DNA of 64,000 nucleotides from NCBI RefSeq assembly GCF_902499555.1, contig NZ_CABVMM010000005.1, forward strand, positions 186,001 through 250,000, read 5' to 3'. Every line of letters begins with the position of its first letter. Within the stretch, counting starts at the first letter, position 1. Under the pieces are notes generated by a model. That model did not search any database, was not told the origin of the DNA, and was given only the letters and a program-made list of their open reading frames with translations. Made by a program: the position numbers and the translations under genes. This document shows positions 50,147-58,468 of the stretch, one piece after another. Source of the DNA: Mesonia oceanica. Lineage in GTDB: Bacteria > Bacteroidota > Bacteroidia > Flavobacteriales > Flavobacteriaceae.

Positions 50147-50822
50147 CTTGAAGTAATTTTTCAACAAGGTTTGAAACTCCAACAGAGGCCTTTTCTGCGA
50201 TCACTTCAATAGTTTTGGAAGAATCAATCGATGGCTTTGGGTCTATGAAATAAACCGGTGTATTTTCTGGCGCATAATGCATTAAACTTGCGGCAGGATA
50301 AACTTGCATAGAAGTGCCAATAATTATAAGCATATCTGCTTTTTCAACTAATTCAACAGCCACTTCCAGCATAGGGACTTGCTCTCCAAACCATACCACA
50401 TGGGGACGTAATTGATGGTTGTGTTCGCAGAAATCACCTAGGTGTAAATCGTCTTTCCAATCTAGAATAAGGTGTTCATCAAAAGTACTTCGTACTTTAA
50501 ATAACTCTCCGTGTAAATGAGTTACATTAGAACTGCCAGCGCGCTCGTGTAAATCATCTACATTTTGTGTGATAATTTCTACTTTATATTTTTCTTCTAA
50601 CTTTACTAAAGCTTTATGCGCTGCATTGGGTTCTACTTCTTTTAGTTGTCGTCTCCGTTTGTTGTAAAAATCGAGTACAAGTTCTTGATTCTTTTCCCAA
50701 CCTTGAGGAGAAGCAACTTCCATCACATCGTGACCTTCCCAAAGGCCATTATCATCCCTAAAAGTTTTTATTCCACTTTCTGCGCTCATTCCTGCGCCGG
50801 TTAATATGACAATAGTTTTCAT
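50139..50822 (-). CDS. cobB: NAD-dependent protein deacylase (sirtuin) lacking the zinc-ribbon cysteines
   Basis: 227 residues. Rossmann element G-A-G-M-S-A-E-S-G-I-K-T-F-R, the Q-N-V-D-D-L-H motif and catalytic H104 in T-H-L-H-G-E are intact, as are G-T-S-M-Q-V-Y-P-A near 180. The small-domain zinc ribbon, normally two CxxC pairs, is missing: this segment has only one cysteine, in G-D-F-C-E-H-N. Such zinc-free sirtuins are known in Bacteroidota and probably keep deacylase activity. It removes acyl groups from protein lysines using NAD. Translationally linked to the helical-repeat gene. Confidence 0.9.
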   Translation of the reverse strand: MKTIVILTGAGMSAESGIKTFRDDNGLWEGHDVMEVASPQGWEKNQELVLDFYNKRRRQLKEVEPNAAHKALVKLEEKYKVEIITQNVDDLHERAGSSNVTHLHGELFKVRSTFDEHLILDWKDDLHLGDFCEHNHQLRPHVVWFGEQVPMLEVAVELVEKADMLIIIGTSMQVYPAASLMHYAPENTPVYFIDPKPSIDSSKTIEVIAEKASVGVSNLVEKLLQDE

Positions 50823-50937
50823 TTTGTTAAAAGTTTAACAGGCTAGTAAAAATTTTGGGTAATGTTTAATAAATGTTTACTTAACATTTAGGAAACAAAA
50901 TATAATATTTGAACATTATTAATTCATAAAAGCAAAA

Positions 50938-52140
50938 ATGATGAAAAATTTATTAAAATTATTCTTATTTGTCACAATTCCGACACTAATTATTAGTTGT
51001 AGTGACGATGATGATGGTACTACTCCTTTTGATGGAGAAAGTGTTACTTACGATTTAATGTCTGTGTCAGATCCTTCTATTTCAGGTGAAGCTACTTTTA
51101 CCGAACAAGAAAATGGTACTGTTAAAATTGTATTAGATTTAGAAGGTACACCTGCTGGAGGAATGCATCCTGCACATATTCATAACAATACTGCAGCAGA
51201 AGGTGGTGAAATTGCTATTTCTTTAGAACCAGTAGATGGAGACACAGGAATGAGTACTACTATAGTTTCTGCAAAAGATGATGGTACGGCAATTACATTT
51301 GAACAACTAACTGATTATGATGGTTATATTAATGTGCATTTAAGCGCTGATGATTTAAGTACTTTAGTAGCTCAGGGAGATATAGGTCAAAATGACTTAA
51401 CTGAAGAATCGCTTACTTATGATTTAGGAGAAAGAGCTGTAGCTGGTATTTCAGGAGAGGTTACTTTTCACCAAAGAAAAAATGGTGAAGCTTTAGCAGT
51501 TATTATGTTAGATAATACACCTGCAGGAGGAATGCATCCAGCACATATTCATGCAAATACAGCAGCAGAAGGTGGAGAAATCAAGTTTACCTTTAATCCT
51601 GTAAATGGAGATACCGGAATGAGTATGACCAACGTGAGCGAATTAGATGGAGGACAATCTTTTACGTATGATGATATTATGGACTATGATGGGTATGTAA
51701 ATGTACATTTAAGTGCTGATGATTTAGGTACTATTGTTGCGCAAGGTGATATAGGTCAAAATTCTTTGACTGGAGAATCTCTTTCTTATACTTTAAATGA
51801 GGTTGCTATCCCAGGGATTTCTGGTTCAGTAATGTTTGAAGAAAGAATGAATGGTGAAGCTTTAGCGACTATTATGTTAGCAAACACTCCAGAAGATGGA
51901 GAACACCCTGCACATATTCATATGAATTCTGCAGCAGAAGGTGGAGATATAGCATTTACCTTTACCCCGGTAAATGGAGCAACTGGAATTAGTAGAACTA
52001 ACGTAAGCCAATTTGACAACGGAAATCCTTTTATGTATAGTGATATTTCTGGATATGATGGTTATGTAAATGTACATTTAAGTGCAGATGATTTAGCAAC
52101 TCTTGTTGCCCAAGGTAACATTGGTGCTAATGCAGAGTAA
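50938..52140 (+). CDS. Surface lipoprotein with three tandem CHRD domains
   Basis: 400 residues. The lipobox I-S-C is followed by S-D-D-D-D, the Bacteroidota lipoprotein export signal, so the protein is probably on the cell surface. Three CHRD domains start at residues 34, 157 and 280, exactly 123 residues apart. Each contains H-P-A-H-I-H and A-A-E-G-G-(E/D), later D-G-Y-(I/V)-N-V-H-L-S-A-D-D-L. CHRD is the chordin-type domain; bacterial versions are common in oceanic isolates and of unknown role, and the histidine cluster suggests metal binding. A terminator follows. Confidence 0.88.
   Translation: MMKNLLKLFLFVTIPTLIISCSDDDDGTTPFDGESVTYDLMSVSDPSISGEATFTEQENGTVKIVLDLEGTPAGGMHPAHIHNNTAAEGGEIAISLEPVDGDTGMSTTIVSAKDDGTAITFEQLTDYDGYINVHLSADDLSTLVAQGDIGQNDLTEESLTYDLGERAVAGISGEVTFHQRKNGEALAVIMLDNTPAGGMHPAHIHANTAAEGGEIKFTFNPVNGDTGMSMTNVSELDGGQSFTYDDIMDYDGYVNVHLSADDLGTIVAQGDIGQNSLTGESLSYTLNEVAIPGISGSVMFEERMNGEALATIMLANTPEDGEHPAHIHMNSAAEGGDIAFTFTPVNGATGISRTNVSQFDNGNPFMYSDISGYDGYVNVHLSADDLATLVAQGNIGANAE
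51037..52137 (+). repeat. Three 369-bp tandem units encoding CHRD domains
   Basis: Unit starts at 51037, 51406 and 51775, no length change between units. The HPAHIH and DGYxNVHLSADDL blocks recur in each. Units 1 and 2 are most similar. Confidence 0.85.
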
Positions 52141-52162
52141 TATTTGTCAATAAACAAGTAAT

Positions 52163-52190
52163 AAAAACCCGGCTATTATGTCGGGTTTTT
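52163..52190 (+). terminator. Terminator after the CHRD lipoprotein gene
   Basis: AAAAACCCG pairs with CGGGTTTTT around a 10-nt loop with a T-run. Only 13 nt separate it from the GTG start of trmH. Confidence 0.85.
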
Positions 52191-52203
52191 TTATTTTTAC
52201 CCT

Positions 52204-52863
52204 GTGAGAGATCAAGAACTTTTAGATTATATAGAAACTTACCTAACTCCCCGTAGGAGAGGATTATTTGATAAAGTTATTTCAGAGCGCACCAATTACT
52301 TTACCGTTGCGACAGAAGATGTTTATCAATTACACAATACGAGTGCGGTGATTAGGAGTTGTGATGTGTTTGGGGTACAAAATGTTCATATTATTGAAGA
52401 AAGAAACCTACGGAAAATTGATCGTGAAATTGCCATGGGCGCACAAAAATGGGTGAATGTAAATCGTTACCATACAGTTTCAGATTCAATTCGGGCATTG
52501 AGAGAAAAAGGTTATCAAATTGTAGCGACAACACCACATAATAATGCTTGTATGTTAGATGATTTTGATATTTCAAGACCCGCTGCTATTTTTTTTGGAA
52601 CAGAAAAAGAGGGCTTAAGTGAAGAATTACTAAAGGAAGCAGATAGCTATTTAAAAATACCAATGGCCGGTTTTACTGAAAGTTTAAATATTTCGGTTTC
52701 TGCTGCGATTATTCTTCAAAACTTAACTTCACGCTTAAAGAAAAGTCAGATTAATTGGCGTTTAACCGAAGAAGAAAAATTTGATGTACGACTGCATTGG
52801 GCAACCAATTCCATTAAAAGCAGCGATAAGATTATTGAACGTTATTTTAAAGAGAATTCATAA
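52204..52863 (+). CDS. trmH: tRNA (guanosine-2'-O)-methyltransferase TrmH, GTG start
   Basis: 219 residues, SPOUT methyltransferase. It starts at GTG with MRDQELLDYIETYLTPRRRG, the N-terminal RNA-binding motif of TrmH. The knotted cofactor site is visible as A-A-I-F-F-G-T-E-K-E-G-L-S, followed by I-P-M-A-G-F-T-E-S-L-N-I-S-V-S-A-A. The conserved early Arg (N-T-S-A-V-I-R-S-C-D) is present. It methylates G18 in the D-loop of tRNAs. The 3' end overlaps the convergent gene by 22 nt. Confidence 0.92.
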   Translation: MRDQELLDYIETYLTPRRRGLFDKVISERTNYFTVATEDVYQLHNTSAVIRSCDVFGVQNVHIIEERNLRKIDREIAMGAQKWVNVNRYHTVSDSIRALREKGYQIVATTPHNNACMLDDFDISRPAAIFFGTEKEGLSEELLKEADSYLKIPMAGFTESLNISVSAAIILQNLTSRLKKSQINWRLTEEEKFDVRLHWATNSIKSSDKIIERYFKENS

Positions 52864-53699
52864 AGGTTTCTACCTTTTTTCTTACCTTCTTTCTCGTCGG
52901 CTAAGAAAGCAGTAGTACTGTTTTTATAACAAATACTTTCTTTTTGAGTGCGTTTACCTGGGATGTCATATTGCTGAATATCTCCACCAAAAAAATCATC
53001 GTCTTTAAAATTACTAAGTTTCCATACGTGCTCTTCACTTAATAAAATTACTTCGTTTTCTTCTGTATTAATACTTGCTGCAGTAATCCAACATTCCCTT
53101 TTACCTTTACACGTTTTATAAGAGCCTATTTTTTTTGCTTTATACTTGCCGGATTTAGCGGGTAGTTTGTATACATTTACGGTACCGTCGGGATGTTTAC
53201 TTCTGTTTTTTGTAAATAGATATAAATTTCCGCTTTTATAGATAAGCGCTTCAGAACCAAAATTCATATCATCATCGTCGGCAGGAAATTCATCTTGATC
53301 TTCAAAAGAAAACTCTATTTTTTTAGCTTTAGCTTTCTTTTTTTGCTGAAGAAAATCTTCAACGATATAAATTGTTAAGTCTTCACGATCGCTATGGTTA
53401 TTGCCGGTGTCTGAAATGTAAAGGTTCCCATGATTGTCTTTCGCAAGATCTTCCCAATCTACATTTTCTGCATTTTCAATTTCTATTTCTTTTTTGAGTT
53501 TTCCATGTTGGGTAAATCCATAAACCACATTAGGGGTACCAGAATCGTTAATCGCCCAAATAAGAGCTGAACCTTTTAAAATTTCGATACCACTAATTTC
53601 AGCAAGTTTTTTAGAAAGATGTTTGATTTCTTTTAGGTTTTGGTTTTGCCCAAAAACCAATGATACCGAAAAGAAAAGGAAGAAAACCAGCTTGCTCAT
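52842..53699 (-). CDS. Secreted beta-propeller-like protein (SdiA-regulated/NHL type)
   Basis: 285 residues with a signal peptide ending near V-F-G-Q. Repeated blade-like segments are seen: E-I-S-G-I-E, W-A-I-N-D-S-G-T-P, L-Y-I-S-D-T-G-N-N, N-F-G-S-E-A-L-I-Y-K-S-G-N-L-Y-L-F-T-K-N-R. They fit the SdiA-regulated/esterase-like phytase family of propellers. The acidic D-E-F-P-A-D-D-D-D-M loop may bind metal. Its 3' end overlaps trmH. Function unknown, possibly an outer periplasmic ligand-binding protein. Confidence 0.75.
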   Translation of the reverse strand: MSKLVFFLFFSVSLVFGQNQNLKEIKHLSKKLAEISGIEILKGSALIWAINDSGTPNVVYGFTQHGKLKKEIEIENAENVDWEDLAKDNHGNLYISDTGNNHSDREDLTIYIVEDFLQQKKKAKAKKIEFSFEDQDEFPADDDDMNFGSEALIYKSGNLYLFTKNRSKHPDGTVNVYKLPAKSGKYKAKKIGSYKTCKGKRECWITAASINTEENEVILLSEEHVWKLSNFKDDDFFGGDIQQYDIPGKRTQKESICYKNSTTAFLADEKEGKKKGRNLYEFSLK

Positions 53700-53763
53700 A
53701 GATTTGTTTTTTTCTTTAAAAATACAAAAGCTATGCCGTTAGATAGGATAGATCTAAAAAAAC

Positions 53764-54537
53764 TTATTTCTTTTTAAGTACTCTATACTCTTCGTAACAA
53801 CCACTAATTGCATCTAGAATTTGCAAATCGTTAGCTGTTTTTATAAAGCTTTCTGAATAGTTACAGTTACGTAAAATTTCATCGATATCTACACGGGTGA
53901 CTTGTAGTAAAGCAGCTAAGGTTTCTCGGTTGAATTTTTTAGCGAGAAGATTTCTAATTTCATCATCTTCTTTCATTTTGCGCAATTTGCGCATTTGCTT
54001 TGGTTTTTTGCCAAAGACATTGTAGAGAAAATCAACCGGATTAAATATAGATTCCATCGTGCGGGTAAAAGCGCCAGGCTGACTGTCGCCGGCCTCGTAA
54101 CCATAATTTAATCCGGAAATACTGTATCTGTAATTTTCGTAGATAGGAATATTCTTGGCATCGATTTCTAAGTAACCGGTAAGTTTTAAAGGCTTTACCG
54201 TTACTTCTTCGAGCGCGATACCAATTTCTGTCATTTTTATTTTTACTTCTCCAAATTTTTTCCAGTCGTGGGTTACCCTTACTTCAATAGATTTGTAACC
54301 TAAATAAGAAAAAAACAAGGTATCGTTAATAGAAGCTTTTATTTGAAACTCTCCTTCCTGCGCTGTGCTGGTACCAATCACATCATTTAAGTTAACAATA
54401 TTTACGCCTTCCAAAGGAAGATCGTTTGCTGCATTTAAAACCCTACCTCTAATCACTTCGGTAGAATCGGCTTCTTGAGCAAAGCTTGTTAACGTGAAAA
54501 ATATAAATAAAGTAAAAAAGAGAATTTTTTGCATCAT
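53764..54537 (-). CDS. Secreted protein with CarboxypepD-reg-like (CNA-B type) domain
   Basis: 257 residues with signal peptide (ending near T-S-F-A-Q). Residues about 27-105 form a carboxypeptidase regulatory-like beta-sandwich: V-I-R-G-R-V-L-N-A-A-N-D-L-P-L-E-G-V-N-I-V-N, then F-S-Y-L-G-Y-K-S-I-E-V. Such domains are the plug-proximal part of SusC proteins but also occur alone. The remaining 150 residues are helical with R-K-M-K-E-D-D-E-I-R-N-L-L-A-K-K-F-N-R-E-T. Periplasmic. Function unknown. Confidence 0.8.
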   Translation of the reverse strand: MMQKILFFTLFIFFTLTSFAQEADSTEVIRGRVLNAANDLPLEGVNIVNLNDVIGTSTAQEGEFQIKASINDTLFFSYLGYKSIEVRVTHDWKKFGEVKIKMTEIGIALEEVTVKPLKLTGYLEIDAKNIPIYENYRYSISGLNYGYEAGDSQPGAFTRTMESIFNPVDFLYNVFGKKPKQMRKLRKMKEDDEIRNLLAKKFNRETLAALLQVTRVDIDEILRNCNYSESFIKTANDLQILDAISGCYEEYRVLKKK

Positions 54538-54617
54538 TGACGATTCAGTAAAAAAAGAAAAATAAAAATTATTTCTTCAATAGACCTTAAAAACTTTCAA
54601 AAATTACACCAAGACTA

Positions 54618-56390
54618 TTATTTTTTTCTTTTTCTTCTATTGATCGAGCTTTTGATATTCGATTTTCTACTCCCTCCTTTACTGTCAGAATTTTCTCTTC
54701 TCGGAGACTTTCTTCCACCACCGGAGTTTTTATTTTGAAAATCGTTTCTTCTTCGGCCACCACCGCCACCTTTTCTTCCTTTACTTTTTCTACCGCCACC
54801 GGTATTTTTAGTAATTTCAACATTTACGCTTCTTCCTTCATGTTGGTAATTTTCAAAAGCGGCTAAAACCTTATCTTTTTCACTGGTTTCTGTGTTGAAA
54901 AAAGAAAAACTATCTTTTACATCAACTCTAGAAACACCATCTCTTCCTAAATCTAAATGTTCTTTTAAGAAGTCTTTTAAAGACATCCAGTCAAAACCGT
55001 CTTTTGCACCAATATTGATAAAATATCGGGTAGAATTATCATCGTCACTAAAACTATCGTTTTGAGCTTTAGCATTTAAATCGGTAGCGTCTTTGTAATA
55101 ATTATGAAAACGGGTAAACTCAACCGAAAAGAATTTTTTAATTAATTCTTCTTTGCTAAAATCCTGTAAAATTTCTTCTAACTGTGGAAGGAATTTATCA
55201 ATCTCATGATTGATTTTAGTATCTTTTATATCGTTTGCTAAATGGAAAAGTTGTACTTGACAAATTTCTTCTCCACTTGGGATATCTTTCTGTTCAAAAG
55301 ATTGTTTGATGATTCGCTCGATACTTTTAATTTTTCGAACTTCACTTTTACTTACAATCACCATAGAAACCCCGCTTTTTCCGGCACGACCGGTACGACC
55401 ACTTCGGTGGGTGTAGGTTTCAATCTCATCAGGTAATTGATAGTTGATCACATGGGTAATATCATCTACATCAATTCCACGCGCAGCCACATCTGTAGCT
55501 ACTAACATTTGGATTTGACGAGTTCTAAAACTTTTCATCACCAAATCACGTTGGTTCTGACTTAAATCTCCATGAATTGCTGCAGCGCTATAACCATCTT
55601 CAATTAATTTTTCAGCAACTTTTTGTGTATCGCGTTTAGTTCTACAGAAAATAACCGAAAAAATATCAGGATTAGCATCTGCTAAGCGTTTTAAAGCTTG
55701 GTAACGATCTCTTCCTGGACTCACATAATATTCGTGAGAAACATTTTTAGCACCTTCATTTTTAGTCCCTACTGTGATTTCTACAGGATTAGACATAAAC
55801 TTTTTGGCGATGCTCGCTACTTCTTTAGGCATGGTTGCGCTAAAAAGCCAAGTTTTCTTTTCTTTAGGAGTATGAGATAAAATATCGGTAATATCTTCAT
55901 AGAACCCCATGTTCAACATTTCATCGGCTTCATCGAGGATACAATAATCAATTTCAGAAATGTCGATCATTCTGCGGCCTACCATATCTTTCATTCGCCC
56001 TGGAGTTGCCACAATAATTTGTGCTCCTCTTTTAATTTGGCGTTCTTGATCTGAAATACTAGCACCACCATAAATAGCTACCACATTTAGCTGCGGAAGG
56101 TATTTTGCGTAATTCTTAAGTTCATTAGTAATCTGTAAACACAGTTCACGAGTAGGTGATAAAATTAAACCCTGTGTTTTCTTACTGTTAATGTTGATCT
56201 TTTGGATTAAAGGAAAACCAAATGCTGCGGTTTTTCCGGTTCCGGTTTGGGCCAAAGCAACAAGGTCTGTTTCTTGGTCCAGTAAAATAGGGATCGCTTG
56301 CTCTTGTACTTCACTAGGAGCTTCAAACCCCATATCATTCACGGCATTCACGATTTCGGCTTGTAAGCCTAATTGTTCAAATTTGTTCAT
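54618..56390 (-). CDS. DEAD-box RNA helicase with DbpA-type domain and basic Gly/Arg tail
   Basis: 590 residues from the ATG at 56388-56390. All core motifs are present: A-Q-T-G-T-G-K-T (I), P-T-R-E-L (Ia), T-P-G-R (Ib), D-E-A-D (II), S-A-T (III), A-T-D-V-A-A-R-G-I-D (V) and H-R-S-G-R-T-G-R (VI). After residue 380 comes a helical linker, then a DbpA-like RNA-binding domain (about 460-535), then a very basic GGG/KSKGR tail of about 55 residues. Relatives (DeaD/CsdA, DbpA) help ribosome assembly and mRNA turnover, especially in the cold. Confidence 0.93.
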   Translation of the reverse strand: MNKFEQLGLQAEIVNAVNDMGFEAPSEVQEQAIPILLDQETDLVALAQTGTGKTAAFGFPLIQKININSKKTQGLILSPTRELCLQITNELKNYAKYLPQLNVVAIYGGASISDQERQIKRGAQIIVATPGRMKDMVGRRMIDISEIDYCILDEADEMLNMGFYEDITDILSHTPKEKKTWLFSATMPKEVASIAKKFMSNPVEITVGTKNEGAKNVSHEYYVSPGRDRYQALKRLADANPDIFSVIFCRTKRDTQKVAEKLIEDGYSAAAIHGDLSQNQRDLVMKSFRTRQIQMLVATDVAARGIDVDDITHVINYQLPDEIETYTHRSGRTGRAGKSGVSMVIVSKSEVRKIKSIERIIKQSFEQKDIPSGEEICQVQLFHLANDIKDTKINHEIDKFLPQLEEILQDFSKEELIKKFFSVEFTRFHNYYKDATDLNAKAQNDSFSDDDNSTRYFINIGAKDGFDWMSLKDFLKEHLDLGRDGVSRVDVKDSFSFFNTETSEKDKVLAAFENYQHEGRSVNVEITKNTGGGRKSKGRKGGGGGRRRNDFQNKNSGGGRKSPRRENSDSKGGSRKSNIKSSINRRKRKK

Positions 56391-56465
56391 ATTAAAAAAT
56401 AAAATAAGCTGCAAAGGTAATCATTCCTTTACAGCTTCTGCGATAAATAGTTAAGTATTATTTTT

Positions 56466-57038
56466 TTATTCTGAAAGATAGTCAGTAAGTTGCGTAAAAG
56501 CCCTTGCCCGATGACTGATGGTACTTTTTTCTGAAAGGCTCATTTCAGCAAAAGTTTGCTCGTAACTATCGGGTTGAAAAATGGGATCATAACCAAAACC
56601 TTCATTTCCTCTTTTTTCTTTCGTGATTTTGCCTTCGCAAATTCCAGTAAAAAGTGTTTCTCTTCCTTGAATAGTTAAAGCAATTACTGTTTTAAAGCGT
56701 GCTCTTCGGTTGGCTTTACCATCAAGTTTTTTTAATAATTTATTCATATTAGCATCGCTGCTTTTTTCTTCTCCCGCATAACGTGCAGAATACATACCGG
56801 GTTCTCCACCTAATTCATCTACCTCAAGTCCCGTATCGTCTGCAAAGCAATCGTAATCGTAATTGCGTTTTACGTATTTAGCTTTGATGATGGCATTTTC
56901 ATCAATCGTACTTCCGGTTTCTTCAATATCCTCAGTACAACCAATATCATCCAATGAAAGTAATTCGATGTGATGGGGGAGTAGGCTCTGGATTTCTTTG
57001 AATTTATTTTTATTGTGGGTGGCAAATACAAGTCGCAT
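56466..57038 (-). CDS. rdgB: dITP/XTP pyrophosphatase
   Basis: 190 residues, Ham1/RdgB family. N-terminal F-A-T-H-N-K-N-K-F-K-E-I, metal-binding F-A-D-D-T-G-L-E-V (near 66), G-E-P-G-M-Y-S-A-R-Y-A-G-E, and the G-F-G-Y-D-P-I-F and S-H-R-A-R-A blocks are all intact. The enzyme hydrolyses non-canonical purine triphosphates (ITP, dITP, XTP), keeping them out of DNA and RNA. Lies 62 nt downstream of rlmH. Confidence 0.95.
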   Translation of the reverse strand: MRLVFATHNKNKFKEIQSLLPHHIELLSLDDIGCTEDIEETGSTIDENAIIKAKYVKRNYDYDCFADDTGLEVDELGGEPGMYSARYAGEEKSSDANMNKLLKKLDGKANRRARFKTVIALTIQGRETLFTGICEGKITKEKRGNEGFGYDPIFQPDSYEQTFAEMSLSEKSTISHRARAFTQLTDYLSE

Positions 57039-57100
57039 ACGATTATTTTTTAAATTGAAATTTATAAAAGTTTTCCTGTTGAAGAAGTATTTCCTAGAAA

Positions 57101-57574
57101 TTATTGATGGTGATAGGGCTCATTTTTTAAAATGGTAAAAGCGCGATACAATTGTTCTGTGAAAAAGAGGCGAACCATTTGATGGGAAAAAGTCATTTTT
57201 GATAAGGAAATTTTTTGATTGGCACGTTGGTAAACTTCTTCAGAAAAACCATACGGACCGCCAATTACAAAAATAAGTTGCTTCATTCCTGTATTCATCT
57301 GTTTTTGTAACCAATTAGAAAACCCAACCGAAGAAAAGTTTTTTCCGTTTTCATCTAATAACACCAAAATATCAGAAGCCTGCGTTTTGGCTAAAATAAG
57401 CTCACCTTCTTTTTGTTTTTGAAGCTGCTCATCCATTTTTTTAGATTTTTTTATATCTGGAATAAGCTCAATTTCAAACTTGCAATAGTGTTTTAAGCGC
57501 TTAAAATAGTGGTCTATAAGTTTTTGAAGATCCTTATCATCGGTTTTTCCTACAGCGAGTAATTTAATGGTCAT
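57101..57574 (-). CDS. rlmH: 23S rRNA (pseudouridine1915-N3)-methyltransferase RlmH
   Basis: 157 residues from the ATG at 57572-57574, the standard family length; an in-frame start three codons earlier is less likely. SPOUT-type core: D-I-L-V-L-L-D-E-N-G-K, F-V-I-G-G-P-Y-G-F and the C-terminal M-V-R-L-F-F-T-E-Q-L-Y-R-A-F. It methylates Psi1915 in helix 69 of 23S rRNA on 70S ribosomes. The start overlaps the stop of the upstream gene by one base (TAATG), so expression is coupled. Confidence 0.94.
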   Translation of the reverse strand: MTIKLLAVGKTDDKDLQKLIDHYFKRLKHYCKFEIELIPDIKKSKKMDEQLQKQKEGELILAKTQASDILVLLDENGKNFSSVGFSNWLQKQMNTGMKQLIFVIGGPYGFSEEVYQRANQKISLSKMTFSHQMVRLFFTEQLYRAFTILKNEPYHHQ

Positions 57575-58425
57575 TAGAAACAATGCTTTTTGTGATAAAT
57601 ACTTCTCCTTTCTTTAAAAATCCCTTTACCATGTGGATTATCAGCTTCTAAAGATTTTATCCAATCTTCTTTAAATTGACTCCAGTCTTGGTTTTGGAGA
57701 ATTTTTTTTAAATACCTATCGATAAAATGACCTCCAGATAAAAGGTATTCCCCATTAGGTTTGAGAATCAATAAATCATGAACATTATTGTCACTAAAAA
57801 AAATTCTTTTTATAATGCCTCTATCTTTAACCCAAGAGAAATTATTATAATTTTCTTCTTGTTCAATATCGTCTTCGTGGAGATAGATCACTTTAGTATG
57901 AAATTTTTTTTCAAATTTAGCAATACATTTTTGCTTTTCTCTTATCCAGGAATTTAAGGATTTTTGGAATATTTTTTTATTAAAATCATGTTGATGAATA
58001 TGATACTTTTCATATCCTAGGCTATCATTTATAGCTTTATACTTTTTGTAATTTTTCTCATGAATTTTATGATATTCAATTTCTCTTTCGTAATTATATA
58101 GACTATCAAATTTTTTAATGATAATGATTTGATTCTTTTCTATTTTATATTTACCGTCTTTTATAAGTAATTTCCTGATCTGTTGAAATTTTTCAGGTGA
58201 GATTTTACCAAATTTATACTTAAAAAAAACTTTATTTATAACTAAAGTGTCTGTAGGATAAGATATACATTTGTATATATAGCTAGAATTGCATTTTTTA
58301 GTAAATTCTGCTTTATTAATTTGGGTTGAAGTTTCATCAAAGTAGAGATTTTCTTGCGCTTTTGATTTCCAACTCAAAATCAAAGATAAAAGTACAACTA
58401 ATGAAAAGTTTAATAATGTGTTCAA
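57574..58425 (-). CDS. Secreted protein of unknown function upstream of rlmH
   Basis: 283 residues. N-terminal signal peptide (L-L-N-F-S-L-V-V-L-L-S-L-I-L-S-W, ending K-A-Q). The mature protein is very rich in Lys, Tyr and His (for example Y-H-I-H-Q-H-D-F-N-K-K) with a W-x-R-E-K-Q-K-C segment and a late L-L-S-G-G-H-F-I-D-R-Y motif. No family recognised. AT content and Lys richness exceed those of its neighbours. Stop shared with the rlmH start through TAATG. Confidence 0.6.
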   Translation of the reverse strand: MNTLLNFSLVVLLSLILSWKSKAQENLYFDETSTQINKAEFTKKCNSSYIYKCISYPTDTLVINKVFFKYKFGKISPEKFQQIRKLLIKDGKYKIEKNQIIIIKKFDSLYNYEREIEYHKIHEKNYKKYKAINDSLGYEKYHIHQHDFNKKIFQKSLNSWIREKQKCIAKFEKKFHTKVIYLHEDDIEQEENYNNFSWVKDRGIIKRIFFSDNNVHDLLILKPNGEYLLSGGHFIDRYLKKILQNQDWSQFKEDWIKSLEADNPHGKGIFKERRSIYHKKHCF

Positions 58426-58468
58426 AATATTTTTCGAAATAATTTAGTACTACTAAAATAGAAAATAA

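Noticed and set aside
54587..54823. Minus-strand 78-codon open frame at the helicase 3' end
   Set aside because: It is an alternative frame of the repetitive Gly/Arg/Lys tail of the DEAD-box gene; no start or domain support.
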